A DNA stretch of 64,000 bases, taken from contig NZ_CP126170.1 in NCBI RefSeq assembly GCF_033170385.1, positions 2,876,001 through 2,940,000 on the forward strand, in the 5' to 3' direction. This stretch comes from Xanthomonas rydalmerensis. Lineage in GTDB: Bacteria; Pseudomonadota; Gammaproteobacteria; Xanthomonadales; Xanthomonadaceae. A program made the translations under genes and the position numbers. The notes beneath the pieces are model-generated. The model worked only from the letters and a program-made list of their open reading frames with translations. It had not been told where the DNA came from and made no database searches. This document shows positions 44,950-54,101 of this stretch, in pieces (position 1 is the first letter of the stretch; every line of letters begins with the position of its first letter).

Positions 44950-46212
44950 ATGTCCGCTGCCAAACACGCCGCGCCGGTGCGCGGCCGACTCGTCATCGTC
45001 GGCGGCGGCCCGGCCGGGCTGATCGCCGCCGAGACCGCGCGCGCCGCCGGCGCCGAGGTCGATGTGTACGAGGCCAAGGGCTCGGTGGGACGCAAGTTCC
45101 TGATCGCCGGCAAGGGCGGCCTCAACCTGACCCACTCCGATCCGCTCGAGCGCTTCGTCGCGCGCTATCGCGAACGTGCGACGGCGGTCGGCGACTGGCT
45201 GGCCGAGTTCGATGCCGATGCGCTGCGCGCTTGGGCGCAGGCGCAGGGCGTGGAGACCTATGTCGGCAGCTCCGGGCGGGTGTTCCCGCTGGACCGCAAG
45301 GCGGCGCCGCTGCTGCGCGGCTGGGTGCGGCGGCTGAAGGATGCCGGCGTGCGCTTCCACGTGCAGCAGCGCTGGCTGGGCTGGGACGCGGACGGCGCGC
45401 TGCGCTTCGCCGGCGACGATGGCGAGCAGCGCGTCCAGGCCGAGGCCTGTGTGCTGGCGCTGGGTGGCGGCAGCTGGCCGCAACTCGGGTCCGACGGCGC
45501 CTGGCAGGACACGCTGCGCGCGCGCGGCGTGGAAGTGGCGCCGCTGCAGCCGGCCAACTGCGGTTTCGACGTGGACTGGAGCGCGCATTTCCGCGAACGC
45601 CACGCCGGCGCGCCGCTGAAGCCGGTAGTCGCGCACTGGCACGATGCGCAGGGCCAGGCGCAGTCGCTGCAGGGCGAATGCGTGGTCGGCGAACACGGCA
45701 TCGAGGGCAGCCTGATCTATGCGCTGGCCGCGGATCTGCGCGAGGCCATCGCCGCACACGGCCCGACCACGCTGTGGCTGGACCTGGCACCCGGCCGCGA
45801 CCTGCCACGGCTGCAAGCCGAACTGGGCAAGCCACGCGGCGGCCGCAGCTTCGGCGAGCACCTGCGCCGCCAGGCCGGTATCGACGGGGTCAAGGCGGCC
45901 CTGCTGTTCGAGATCCTCGGCAGGCAGGCCGGCCAGGATCCGGCGCTGGCTGCGGCCACGCTCAAGCGCCTGCCGCTGACCCTGCAGCGTCCGCGCCCGC
46001 TGGCCGAGGCGATCAGCAGCGCCGGCGGCGTGCGCCTGGAGGCGCTGGATGCGCAGCTGATGCTACGGGCCCTGCCGGGCACCTTCTGCGCCGGCGAAAT
46101 GCTCGACTGGGAAGCGCCGACCGGCGGCTACCTGCTCACCGCGTGCTTCGCCAGCGGCGTGCGCGCCGGGCGCGGCGCGGTGACCTGGCTGCAGCGCCAC
46201 GCCGCGCACTGA
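44950..46212 (+). CDS. BaiN/HI0933-type FAD-dependent oxidoreductase
   Basis: The product is 420 residues from the ATG at 44950; an earlier ATG at 44920 overlaps the FKBP gene. The FAD-binding GxGxxG is LVIVGGGPAGLIAAETARAAG; further motifs are GRKFLIAGKGGLNLTHSDP and VLALGGGSWPQLGSDG; the C-terminus has FCAGEMLDWEAPTGGYLLT. This is the TIGR03862/HI0933 flavoprotein family, whose substrate in most bacteria is unknown. It converges with the GGDEF gene 26 bases away. Confidence 0.92.
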   Translation: MSAAKHAAPVRGRLVIVGGGPAGLIAAETARAAGAEVDVYEAKGSVGRKFLIAGKGGLNLTHSDPLERFVARYRERATAVGDWLAEFDADALRAWAQAQGVETYVGSSGRVFPLDRKAAPLLRGWVRRLKDAGVRFHVQQRWLGWDADGALRFAGDDGEQRVQAEACVLALGGGSWPQLGSDGAWQDTLRARGVEVAPLQPANCGFDVDWSAHFRERHAGAPLKPVVAHWHDAQGQAQSLQGECVVGEHGIEGSLIYALAADLREAIAAHGPTTLWLDLAPGRDLPRLQAELGKPRGGRSFGEHLRRQAGIDGVKAALLFEILGRQAGQDPALAAATLKRLPLTLQRPRPLAEAISSAGGVRLEALDAQLMLRALPGTFCAGEMLDWEAPTGGYLLTACFASGVRAGRGAVTWLQRHAAH

Positions 46213-46238
46213 CGTCCGGTACGCGCGGCACGCGACGC

Positions 46239-48425
46239 TCAGAGCACCGCGATCTGCACCCGCGCCTGCGGATCACGCTTGGCCACGTACATGGCCTCGT
46301 CGGCGCGCTGGGTGAGCAGGACCGGGTCGAAGCCGGGCCCGGCCTGCACGGCGATGCCAATGCTCGGCTGCAGCGGCAGATGCCGGCCGCTGACCACGCA
46401 GCCATCCGCGCACGCCTCCATGATCCGCGCCGCAGCAGCCAGCACTTCGTGTTTGGCGTCGGCCAGCCCTTCCAGCAGGACCACGAATTCGTCGCCGCCC
46501 AGCCGGGCGATGCTGTCCTGCCCGCGCAGGCAGCGCTGCAGCAGCCGCGCGAAGTGCACCAGCAGCGCGTCGCCGACGTGGTGACCGAAACGGTCGTTGA
46601 CGCTCTTGAAGTCGTTCAGATCCAGGAACATCACCGCCACCTGGCCCTGGCTGCGGTGCTCGTTCATGCGCCGCCGCAGGGCCTGGTTCCAGGCCATCCG
46701 GTTCGGCAGTCCGGTCAGTTCGTCGCGCAGCGCACGCTCTTCCAGCAAACGCGCCAGCCGGGTCTGCCCGGTGATGTCGCTGATCATCAGGTGCAGGCCG
46801 ACCCGCTGCGGCGCCAGCGCCACGTCCGGGATCAGGCTGAAATGCATGATCCGCAGGGCATCGGCGGCATCGCACAGTTCGGCATCGAACTGCGCCGGCT
46901 CGCCCTGCAGCGCCGCCGGCAGATGCGGTTGCAGCAAGGCCAGTTGCTGCGGGTCCAGCACCTCGTGCAGGCCGCGGCCGACGATGTGCTCCGGCGCCAA
47001 CGCGAACCACTCCGCATACGGCCGGTTGACGAACTGGTAGCGCAAGTCGCGGTCGAGGTAGGCGATCAGCGCCGGCGCGTTGTCGGCGATGGTGCGCAAC
47101 TGCGCCTCGCTGTCGCGCAGGCGGTGCTCGGCCAGGTGCTGCTCGGTGATGTCCTGGACATGGGTGACCAGATGCAACGGACGGCCCTGCTCGTCGCGCA
47201 CCAGCGAGACTGCCAGGCGTGCACGTACGGTATGGCCGTCGCGGTGGCGGTAGCGCTTTTCGACGCGGAAGTCGCTGCACTGCCCGCTGCGCAACGCCAC
47301 CGCCCGTTGCATGTCCTCGGCGAGATCGTCCGGATGGGTCAGATCCTGGAAACGTAATTCCAGCAACTCCGCGCGGCTGTAGCCAAGCATCGTGCACAAG
47401 GCGTCGTTGACATCCAGCCAGCGCCCTTCCAACGACACCAGCGCCATTCCATGTGCGGCCGCCGAGAACGCGCCGGAGAAACGCTGCCCGGCCAGCAGCG
47501 CGGCCTGCGTCGCCGCCCGTTCGGCGCTGACATCGCGTATCACGCAGACCGCGCCCAGGCTGCGGACACCGCCGCCTTCCAGCCGTTCCGCATTGCACAG
47601 CACGCTACGTGGCGCCTGCCCCTTGGCGGCGATCACGATTTCCGCATCGCGCACCGATTCGCCGCGCCAGGCGCGGAACAGCGGCACCTCCTCGCGGGAC
47701 AGTGGGCGCTTGCCGCTGGCGTCGAACAGATCGAAATACTGCGACCACTGCTCGGGCGGCAAGGCGCGCGGATCGGCCCCGTGCCAGTGACGCGCCACCT
47801 GGTTGAATTCGCCCAGGGTGCCGTCGGCCAGGCACGACACCACGCCATCGGGCATGGTCTCCAGCAGCATGCTCAGGGTCCTGGCCTGCTCGTGGGCGAT
47901 GCGCGCGTCGCGGCGCGCCTCCAGTTGCGCGGTGACCTGCCTGGCCAGCCGCTGCAGCCCTTCGCGCTGGCGCGCGTCCAGTTGCCGCGGACGGATGTCG
48001 ATCACGCACAGGGTGCCGTAGCTGTGGCCCTGGTCGCCGACCAGCGGCATGCCGGCATAGAAGCGCAGGTGCGGCGCCCCGCCCACCAGCGGATTGCCGG
48101 CGAAGCGCGGGTCCAGCGTGGTGTCGGGGATCTCCAGCAATTGCGGCGACAGCAAGGCATAGGTGCAAAAGGCCAGCTCGCGGGGATAGCCGGTGGTGCC
48201 GGCGGGCAGGCCGCAACTGGCCTTGAGCCATTGCCGGCGTTCGTCGATCAGCGAGACCAGCGCGATCGGCGCCTCGCACAACTGGCTGGTCAGCCAGATC
48301 AGGTCGTCGAACGCCGGCTCCTGCGGGGTATCCAGCATTCCCAGCTCGGCCAGCGCACGCAGGCGCCCCGCTTCGTCGGCAGGCAACGGCACGGGGGCCG
48401 GATCGGGGACCGAGGGTCGGTTCAT
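46239..48425 (-). CDS. GAF-PAS-PAS-PAS diguanylate cyclase
   Basis: The product is 728 residues. An N-terminal GAF domain (about 20-165; RRQWLKASCGLPAGTTGYPRE, YAGMPLVGDQGHSYGTLCVID) precedes three PAS-type domains (about 180-300, 305-430, 435-550; MLGYSRAELLELRFQDLTHPDDL is typical). A C-terminal GGDEF domain (about 555-728) has RLGGDEFVVLLEG with an RxxD inhibitory site (RGQD) five residues before it. All catalytic features look intact, so it probably makes cyclic di-GMP with feedback inhibition. No EAL domain is present. The start at MNRPSVPDP is moderately certain; the frame is open upstream. Confidence 0.93.
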   Translation of the reverse strand: MNRPSVPDPAPVPLPADEAGRLRALAELGMLDTPQEPAFDDLIWLTSQLCEAPIALVSLIDERRQWLKASCGLPAGTTGYPRELAFCTYALLSPQLLEIPDTTLDPRFAGNPLVGGAPHLRFYAGMPLVGDQGHSYGTLCVIDIRPRQLDARQREGLQRLARQVTAQLEARRDARIAHEQARTLSMLLETMPDGVVSCLADGTLGEFNQVARHWHGADPRALPPEQWSQYFDLFDASGKRPLSREEVPLFRAWRGESVRDAEIVIAAKGQAPRSVLCNAERLEGGGVRSLGAVCVIRDVSAERAATQAALLAGQRFSGAFSAAAHGMALVSLEGRWLDVNDALCTMLGYSRAELLELRFQDLTHPDDLAEDMQRAVALRSGQCSDFRVEKRYRHRDGHTVRARLAVSLVRDEQGRPLHLVTHVQDITEQHLAEHRLRDSEAQLRTIADNAPALIAYLDRDLRYQFVNRPYAEWFALAPEHIVGRGLHEVLDPQQLALLQPHLPAALQGEPAQFDAELCDAADALRIMHFSLIPDVALAPQRVGLHLMISDITGQTRLARLLEERALRDELTGLPNRMAWNQALRRRMNEHRSQGQVAVMFLDLNDFKSVNDRFGHHVGDALLVHFARLLQRCLRGQDSIARLGGDEFVVLLEGLADAKHEVLAAAARIMEACADGCVVSGRHLPLQPSIGIAVQAGPGFDPVLLTQRADEAMYVAKRDPQARVQIAVL

Positions 48426-48611
48426 GCGCGGCACCAAGGGAGGTTCCCGCACGATAACGGGCGGCCGCAACGATGGCGAGCCCACCGCGAATGCCACGGC
48501 GCAAAACAGCATGGCGACCGCGACCGCCACCTCCGTGCTCCGCCCCTGCCATTCCCACGACGTTCCACGCCCTGCGCCCGCGCCACCCGGGCCACGCCCC
48601 GCCGGCAACGA

Positions 48612-49100
48612 TTACCCAGCGACGCCGCGCTTCTCCATGAACACGCACGCGAGGACAATCCCGCTGGGATGCGGATAGCCTCCCTCGCGCAGCACCGCGT
48701 AGCCCTGGGCGCGGTAGAACGCCACCGCATTGAGCGCCGCGGCCAGGTGAATGCGCGGGCACGGCGCCAAGCGCTGCTCCAGCGCCTGCAGCAGGCGCCG
48801 GCCGAGGCCGCTGCCGCGCAGCGCAGGGTCCACGAACAGGCCGTCGATTTCCGCACCGGCCACGTCGACGACACCGAACCCGAGCACGCGACCACCGGCG
48901 TCCTCGGCGACGAGGGCACCGCCGGTGGCGACCAGCCCGCAGTACGACGCCGGCGCCGGCGCCGCGGACCAGCGCGCGATCACCTCCGGCGGATAGTGGC
49001 TGCTGCAGACCTCGCGCACGCAGCGAGTGCGCAGCGCCCACAGCGCCGGGATGTCCTCGGGCACCGCCTGCCGCAATCGCGTCGGCGCCGCTTCGCTCAT
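48612..49100 (-). CDS. GNAT-family N-acetyltransferase
   Basis: The product is 162 residues. The acetyl-CoA-binding motif is EIDGLFVDPALRGSGLGRRLLQALEQ, preceded by the GFGVVDVAG strand and followed by the ALNAVAFYRAQGYAVLREG motif B. The substrate is unknown. Its start overlaps the stop of the glutamate-synthase-like gene (ATGA), so the two are translated together. The 187-base gap to the GGDEF gene contains no obvious element. Confidence 0.9.
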   Translation of the reverse strand: MSEAAPTRLRQAVPEDIPALWALRTRCVREVCSSHYPPEVIARWSAAPAPASYCGLVATGGALVAEDAGGRVLGFGVVDVAGAEIDGLFVDPALRGSGLGRRLLQALEQRLAPCPRIHLAAALNAVAFYRAQGYAVLREGGYPHPSGIVLACVFMEKRGVAG

Positions 49101-50719
49101 TGCGATTTGCTGTCGCGCAGGCGGCGGATGCGTTCCGGCGGCTGGAACGAATCGCTGCGCGCATCGCCCCAGTAGTCGTGGAAGACCGCGTGGTCGGGCA
49201 CCGTGCGCAGCAGTTCGCCCGGCTCCAGGTAGCGGTACAGCGAGGCCAGCGAGCGGATCTCCACCTGCGAGATGCGGCGCAGGATGTGTTCCGGCCCCAG
49301 CTGCGAGGGATGCGCCAGCCCGGCGGCGCTCAGCAATTCGCGCAACGCCTTGAGCGTGTTGGCGTGGTAATGCGCGACGCGGGTGGCCTTGTCGGTGGGA
49401 TCCAGATGCTGCCAGCGGCGCCGGTCCTGAGTGGCGATGCCGGTCGGGCAGCGGTCGCTGTGGCAGCTCAGCGACTGGATGCAGCCCAGCGCGAACATGA
49501 AACCGCGCCCGGCATTGCACCAGTCCGCGCCCAGCGCCAGGGTGCGCGCGATGTCGAAGGCGCTGGTGATCTTGCCGGCGGCGCCGAGCTTGATCCGTTC
49601 GCGGATGTCCAGCCCGACCAGGGTGTTGTGCACCAGCAGCAGGGCTTCGTGCATCGGCACGCCGACGTGGTCGATGAATTCCGCCGGCGCCGCGCCGGTG
49701 CCGCCCTCGGCACCGTCGACGACGATGAAGTCCGGATACAGCGCGCTTTCCTGCATCGCCTTGGCGATGGCGAACCACTCCCAGGGGTGGCCGATCGCCA
49801 GCTTGAAGCCGGTGGGCTTGCCGCCGGACAGCTCGCGCAGCCGCGCGACGAACTGCAGCAGTTCCAGCGGCGTGGTGAACGCCGAATGCCGCGACGGCGA
49901 GACGCAATCCTGGCCCATTGCGACGCCGCGGGTGGCGGCGATCTCGGCGCTGACCTTGGCCGCCGGCAGCACCCCGCCGTGGCCGGGCTTTGCCCCCTGC
50001 GAGAGCTTGATCTCGATCATCTTGACCTGCTCCAGCGTCGCGTTGGCGACGAAGCGCTGCGGGTCGAAGCGCCCTTCCTCGTCGCGGCAGCCGAAGTAGC
50101 CCGAGCCGATCTCCCACACCAGGTCGCCGCCGCACTCGCGGTGATAGGGCGAGATCGAGCCCTCGCCGGTGTCGTGGTAGAAGCCGCCCTGGCGCGCGCC
50201 GGCGTTGAGCGCGCGGATGGCGTTGGCCGACAGCGCGCCGAAGCTCATCGCCGAGATGTTGAACACGCTGGCCGCGTACGGTTGCGCGCAGTCGGCGCCG
50301 ATGGTGACGCGGAAGTCGTGGTCGGCGATCTCGCTGGTGGCAAGCGAATGGTTGATCCACTCGTAGTCCGGCGCATAGGTGCTGCGCTGGGTGCCGAACG
50401 GCACCACGTCCATCACGTTCTTGGCGCGCTGGTAGACCAGGGCGCGCTGCTGCCGCGAGAACGGCGCCTCCTCGATGTCGCTCTGCAGGAAGTACTGGCG
50501 CATCTCCGGGCCGACCGATTCCAGGCCGTAGCGGAAATGCGCCAGGATCGGATAGTTGCGGCGCAGGGTGCTGCGGGTCTGCAGCAGGTCCACGGTGCCC
50601 AGCACCGCCAGCACGGCGAAGGCCGCCACGCCCCAGCCCCACAGCGGCCAGATCGCGCACAGGGCAATGGACAGCGCCAGCAGCAGGCAGCTGGCGATAT
50701 AGGCTAGGTAGCGGTGCAT
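49097..50719 (-). CDS. FMN-binding glutamate-synthase-like membrane protein
   Basis: The product is 540 residues. Two N-terminal membrane segments (LAYIASCLLLALSIALCAIW, WGVAAFAVLAVLGTVDL) precede a glutamate synthase alpha-subunit-like FMN domain: ISAMSFGALSANAIRALNAGA, GAKPGHGGVLPAAKVSAEI, VVDGAEGGTGAAPAEFIDHV and the cysteine cluster CIQSLSCHSDRCPTGIATQD. It lacks the glutaminase domain. The family is widespread and of uncertain physiological reaction. The GNAT gene is coupled downstream. Confidence 0.9.
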   Translation of the reverse strand: MHRYLAYIASCLLLALSIALCAIWPLWGWGVAAFAVLAVLGTVDLLQTRSTLRRNYPILAHFRYGLESVGPEMRQYFLQSDIEEAPFSRQQRALVYQRAKNVMDVVPFGTQRSTYAPDYEWINHSLATSEIADHDFRVTIGADCAQPYAASVFNISAMSFGALSANAIRALNAGARQGGFYHDTGEGSISPYHRECGGDLVWEIGSGYFGCRDEEGRFDPQRFVANATLEQVKMIEIKLSQGAKPGHGGVLPAAKVSAEIAATRGVAMGQDCVSPSRHSAFTTPLELLQFVARLRELSGGKPTGFKLAIGHPWEWFAIAKAMQESALYPDFIVVDGAEGGTGAAPAEFIDHVGVPMHEALLLVHNTLVGLDIRERIKLGAAGKITSAFDIARTLALGADWCNAGRGFMFALGCIQSLSCHSDRCPTGIATQDRRRWQHLDPTDKATRVAHYHANTLKALRELLSAAGLAHPSQLGPEHILRRISQVEIRSLASLYRYLEPGELLRTVPDHAVFHDYWGDARSDSFQPPERIRRLRDSKSQ

Positions 50720-50870
50720 CGCGGTCCTCGCAGGAGTCGGAAGCCGGCGAGTGTAGAGGGTGTCGCGGGCGTGGCGTTGCCACTGCCGCCGGGTCCGCTC
50801 CGCGCAGGTACAGCTTGCGCATGCCCGCCGCGCCGGTGGCGCGGCATGGCGAGCCCCCCTGGGGAGGCGC

Positions 50871-52160
50871 CTACAGCCGGTCGTCCACCGCCGCGCGCGG
50901 CCACACCGACTTGACGTCGTAGACCACCAGGTCGGGCGTGCCGAGTGCGCGGATCTGCGCCGCGTCCAGGTCGCGGTAGGCAGCGTGCGCCACCGCCAGC
51001 ACCACCGCGTCGTAGCTGCCGGGCACCGGTTCCGGCAGCAGGTCGACGCCGTGCGCCTGCGCCGCCCGCGGATCGGCCCAGGGATCGCAGGCGTCGACGC
51101 GGGCGCCGGCCGCGGCCAGCGCCTGCACCAGTTCCAGCGCGCGGCTGTTGCGCAGGTCCGGGCAGTTCTCCTTGAAGGTGACGCCGAGCACCAGCACGGA
51201 CGCTTCGGCCATCGCCACGCCCTTGCCGGCCAGCAGCGCCTGCACCCGTGCGGCCACGTGCGCGCCGACCCGGTTGTTGACCTGGCGCGCGGTGTGGATC
51301 AGGTCCGGGTGGTAGCCCATGCTCTCGGACTTGTGCAGCAGGTAGTACGGATCCACGCCGATGCAGTGGCCGCCGACCAGGCCGGGCCGGAACGGCAGGA
51401 AGTTCCACTTGGTGCCGGCGGCATCCAGTACGTCCTGGGTGTCGATGCCGAGCCGGTCGAAGATCAGTGCCAGTTCGTTGACCAGGGCGATGTTGACGTC
51501 GCGCTGGATGTTCTCCACCACCTTGGCCGCCTCGGCCACGCGAATCGACGGCGCGCGCCAGGTGCCGGCGGCGATGATGCCGGCATACAGCGCGTCCACG
51601 GCGTCGGCGGCGGCCGGGTTCGAGCCGGAGGTGATCTTGCGGATGTCGGCCAGGCGCCGCTGCCGGTCGCCGGGGTTGACCCGCTCGGGGCTGTAGCCGC
51701 AATGGAAATCGACGTCGCAGCGCAGCCCCGAGCCCTGCTCCAGCAGCGGCACGCAGACCTCCTCGGTGGTGCCGGGATAGACGGTGGATTCGTAGATCAC
51801 CAGGTCGCCGCGCTTGAGCACGCCGGCCAGCAGTTCGCTGGCCTGGCGCAGCGGCTGCAGGTCGGGTTGCTCGTGCGCATCGATCGGGGTCGGCACGGTG
51901 ACGATGTACACGTTGCGGTCGCGCAGCTCGGCCGCGTCGTCGCTGTAGCGCAGGTGCACGCCGGCGCGCAGTTCTTCGGCCTCCAGTTCCAGGGTCTGGT
52001 CGTGCCCGGCGCGCAGTTGCGCCACGCGCTCCCCATCGATGTCGTAGCCGAGCGTGTCGTGGCGGGCACCGAACGCCACCGCCAGCGGCAGGCCGACGTA
52101 GCCGAGGCCGATCACGGCGATGCGCGGCGGCGCGGAATCGAACACGGGGGCGACGGACAT
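50871..52160 (-). CDS. TviB/WbpA-type UDP-N-acetylhexosamine 6-dehydrogenase
   Basis: The product is 429 residues. NAD-binding start IAVIGLGYVGLPLAVAFG; TVPTPIDAHEQPDL; YESTVYPGTTEEVCVPLLEQ; SPERVNPGDRQRRLADI; the catalytic Cys region FRPGLVGGHCIGVDPYYL; and LGVTFKENCPDLRNSRALEL. The similarity to Vi-antigen protein TviB extends over the full length. Such enzymes oxidise UDP-GlcNAc or UDP-GalNAc to the uronic acid for capsule or O-antigen. AAGGA precedes the ATG at 52158-52160. No other polysaccharide gene is near, which is unusual. Confidence 0.93.
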   Translation of the reverse strand: MSVAPVFDSAPPRIAVIGLGYVGLPLAVAFGARHDTLGYDIDGERVAQLRAGHDQTLELEAEELRAGVHLRYSDDAAELRDRNVYIVTVPTPIDAHEQPDLQPLRQASELLAGVLKRGDLVIYESTVYPGTTEEVCVPLLEQGSGLRCDVDFHCGYSPERVNPGDRQRRLADIRKITSGSNPAAADAVDALYAGIIAAGTWRAPSIRVAEAAKVVENIQRDVNIALVNELALIFDRLGIDTQDVLDAAGTKWNFLPFRPGLVGGHCIGVDPYYLLHKSESMGYHPDLIHTARQVNNRVGAHVAARVQALLAGKGVAMAEASVLVLGVTFKENCPDLRNSRALELVQALAAAGARVDACDPWADPRAAQAHGVDLLPEPVPGSYDAVVLAVAHAAYRDLDAAQIRALGTPDLVVYDVKSVWPRAAVDDRL

Positions 52161-52518
52161 ACCAATCCTTTGCGGCACCAGCGGTAGCCGTCGGTGCATG
52201 GGGGTGAAAAGCATGGGAGTCCGCGGGCGGACGCCGCCCATGGTAAGCCGCACCGCTGGCGCCGACCAAGCCGGTCCGCGCAACGCCAGTGTTGCAGGCA
52301 TGTGTGCGTCTTCACGCGCGCGACGTGCGGCGCCTTCACAACATGGTGTGTGAAGGTCGCTGCCTGGCGTCACGCTTTGCGTCCGGGCCGCCGCGTCTTG
52401 CCGCGCAGACGACATAAGCACCACTCCGCCTTTACGCGGGGCGGCCTAGTCTCGGGAAGTGGACGCGTCAGGGGGCGCCTCCGCATCCCCCTTTTCCTCT
52501 CACTCAAGGAGAACTCGC
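52161..52518. other. Divergent intergenic region between the TviB-like gene and a small plus-strand gene
   Basis: Contains the inverted repeat at 52333-52356 and presumably both promoters. The part from about 52420 to 52518 ends in AAGGAG for the next gene. No coding sequence was supported. Confidence 0.55.
52333..52356. promoter_or_regulatory. Operator-like inverted repeat
   Basis: CCTTCACA (52333-52340), eight bases, TGTGAAGG (52349-52356). The perfect arms and the position between divergent genes fit an operator; the regulator is unknown. It is not a standard Clp/CRP site, whose half-sites have the opposite orientation. Confidence 0.4.
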
Positions 52519-52842
52519 GTGAGTCACGCTCCGAGCCTGCTCGTGGATGTCGAAGCCGAATTGGCGCATTGGAAAGCGCTGCACGCGGCGGGCAAACTGG
52601 GGTCGCAGTCGTTCAGCGAACATGCGCGCCTGATCAAGATGGCGTGCGACGTGTTCCTGCAACTGCCGCGCGAATCCAACGACGTGCGGCTGCAGCGCCT
52701 GCGTCAGCGCTACGACGGCGAGCACCCCTGGCCGCGCATCGCCTGGAGCGATGCCGAAACCCTGGTCGTTGCCTGCTGGGCACGCCTCGACGGATCCGAG
52801 CAGCGCGACCACCACCCAGATCCGGCGCACACCCCCGCCTGA
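52519..52842 (+). CDS. Small protein of unknown function
   Basis: The product is 107 residues starting MSHAPSLLVDVEAELAHWK, mostly helical. Features such as FSEHARLIKMACDVFLQLPRE and HPWPRIAWSDAETLVVACW are consistent with a folded core, and the C-terminal tail is His/Asp/Pro-rich. No family is recognised. AAGGAG seven bases before the GTG supports the start. It is followed after 16 bases by another small gene, probably in one transcript. Confidence 0.72.
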   Translation: MSHAPSLLVDVEAELAHWKALHAAGKLGSQSFSEHARLIKMACDVFLQLPRESNDVRLQRLRQRYDGEHPWPRIAWSDAETLVVACWARLDGSEQRDHHPDPAHTPA

Positions 52843-52858
52843 TCCAGAAGGTCCGCAC

Positions 52859-53035
52859 ATGTCCCTGCCCGCCAATCGCGACAACGCCCACGATTCCCAG
52901 CAACGCAGCCAGACCCCCGACAAGATGCACAACGACGACGCGCAGTGGAAAGCGCGCGATCAACCCGACAGCGATCCCAAGCACGACCACGCCGACCCGG
53001 AACACGACTATCCGCGCCCGGACGGCAGCGAGTAG
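52859..53035 (+). CDS. Small hydrophilic, probably disordered protein
   Basis: The product is 58 residues, beginning MSLPANRDNAHDSQQRSQTP, rich in Asp, His, Pro and Gln and with no hydrophobic core (for example DPKHDHADPEHDYPRPDGSE). It resembles small hydrophilin-like or stress-induced proteins only in composition. AGAAGG lies about seven bases before the ATG. It probably shares a transcript with the preceding small gene. Function is unknown. Confidence 0.65.
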   Translation: MSLPANRDNAHDSQQRSQTPDKMHNDDAQWKARDQPDSDPKHDHADPEHDYPRPDGSE

Positions 53036-53053
53036 GTAAGCACGTCACCCCTC

Positions 53054-53087
53054 CCGCTGCGGCCGACCACGGTCATCGCCGCAGCGG
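53054..53087. terminator. Hairpin between convergent small gene and fruR
   Basis: CCGCTGCGGC (53054-53063) pairs perfectly with GCCGCAGCGG (53078-53087) around 14 bases. There is no T-tract, so termination is uncertain. The hairpin is flanked by the direct repeat CACCCCTCCCGC. Confidence 0.45.
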
Positions 53088-53120
53088 CACCCCTCCCGCA
53101 ACACCACCGACCTGCGGCAG

Positions 53121-54101
53121 TCAGCGCAGGCTCGACCCGCGCACGATGCAGCGGCCGCTGAGCACCACCTTGCGGGTCGGCTGCGCCGGCGCGTTCATCC
53201 GCTCCAGCAGCAACGACATGGCGGTACGGCCCATCTCTTCGACCGGCTGTTCGATCACGGTGATGCCGGGTTCGACCAGGTCGGTCCAGCTTTCGTTGTC
53301 GAAGCCGGCCAGTGCCAGGTCCTGCGGAATGCGCAGACCGGCAGCCCGCACGGCCTTCATTGCGCCCATCAGCAGCAGGCTATTGCTGGCCACCAACGCA
53401 TCCGGGCGTGGCGTCTGTTCCAGCCAGGCCTGGACCTCGGCGATCGCCGCCTCCGCACTCGGCGCCACCTCGCGGTAGTCCGGCGCCAGGCCGTGCCCGC
53501 GCATCGCCTCCAGATAGCCATCGCGGCGTTCGGCGGCGGTGCTGCTGGTCTTGCCGAACAGGCCGCCGATGCGGCACACGCCTTGCCCGACGAGGTGATC
53601 GACCAGAGCGGCCATCGCCGCGGCATTGTCCAGGACCACGCTGTCGTGCGTGCCGCCCTTGCCGGCACGGTCCAGCAGCACCACCGGATGGTCGAAATGC
53701 AACTTGCCCAGTTGGCTCTGGGTGGTGCGGGTGGGGGCGAAGATCAGCCCGCTGACCCGCTCTTCCTGCATCAGTTGCAGATACAGCGCCTCGCGCTGCG
53801 GATCCTCGTCGGTATTGCACAGGATCACCCGCATGCCGGCACGGTAGGCCACGTCCTCGACCGCGCGAATGGCCGCGGTGAAGAACGGATTGCGGATGTC
53901 GGCGACGATCAGGCCCACCACCCCGGAGTGCTGCGAGCGGAGCCGCCGCGCCATCAGGTTGGGGCGGTAGCCGGTCTCGCGGACCGCGGCCTCCACCCGC
54001 GCCCGCACCTCTTCGCTGACCGGGCCCTGGCCCAGTGCGCGCGACACCGTGGAAGTCGAGACGCCGGCGACCCGGGCCACGTCGTGAATGCTGACGCTCA
54101 C
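53121..54101 (-). CDS. fruR: LacI-family repressor FruR of the fructose operon
   Basis: The product is 326 residues from a GTG at 54099-54101. The helix-turn-helix is SIHDVARVAGVSTSTVSRAL at the N-terminus, followed by the hinge and a periplasmic-binding-protein-like effector domain (GVVGLIVADIRNPFFTAAI; ALAGFDNESWTDLVEPGIT). It diverges from fruBKA. A near-copy of the fruB operator lies two bases before its start, indicating autorepression. A nine-codon leader reading frame with a strong ribosome-binding sequence overlaps its start; a TTG two codons upstream is an alternative start. Confidence 0.92.
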   Translation of the reverse strand: MSVSIHDVARVAGVSTSTVSRALGQGPVSEEVRARVEAAVRETGYRPNLMARRLRSQHSGVVGLIVADIRNPFFTAAIRAVEDVAYRAGMRVILCNTDEDPQREALYLQLMQEERVSGLIFAPTRTTQSQLGKLHFDHPVVLLDRAGKGGTHDSVVLDNAAAMAALVDHLVGQGVCRIGGLFGKTSSTAAERRDGYLEAMRGHGLAPDYREVAPSAEAAIAEVQAWLEQTPRPDALVASNSLLLMGAMKAVRAAGLRIPQDLALAGFDNESWTDLVEPGITVIEQPVEEMGRTAMSLLLERMNAPAQPTRKVVLSGRCIVRGSSLR

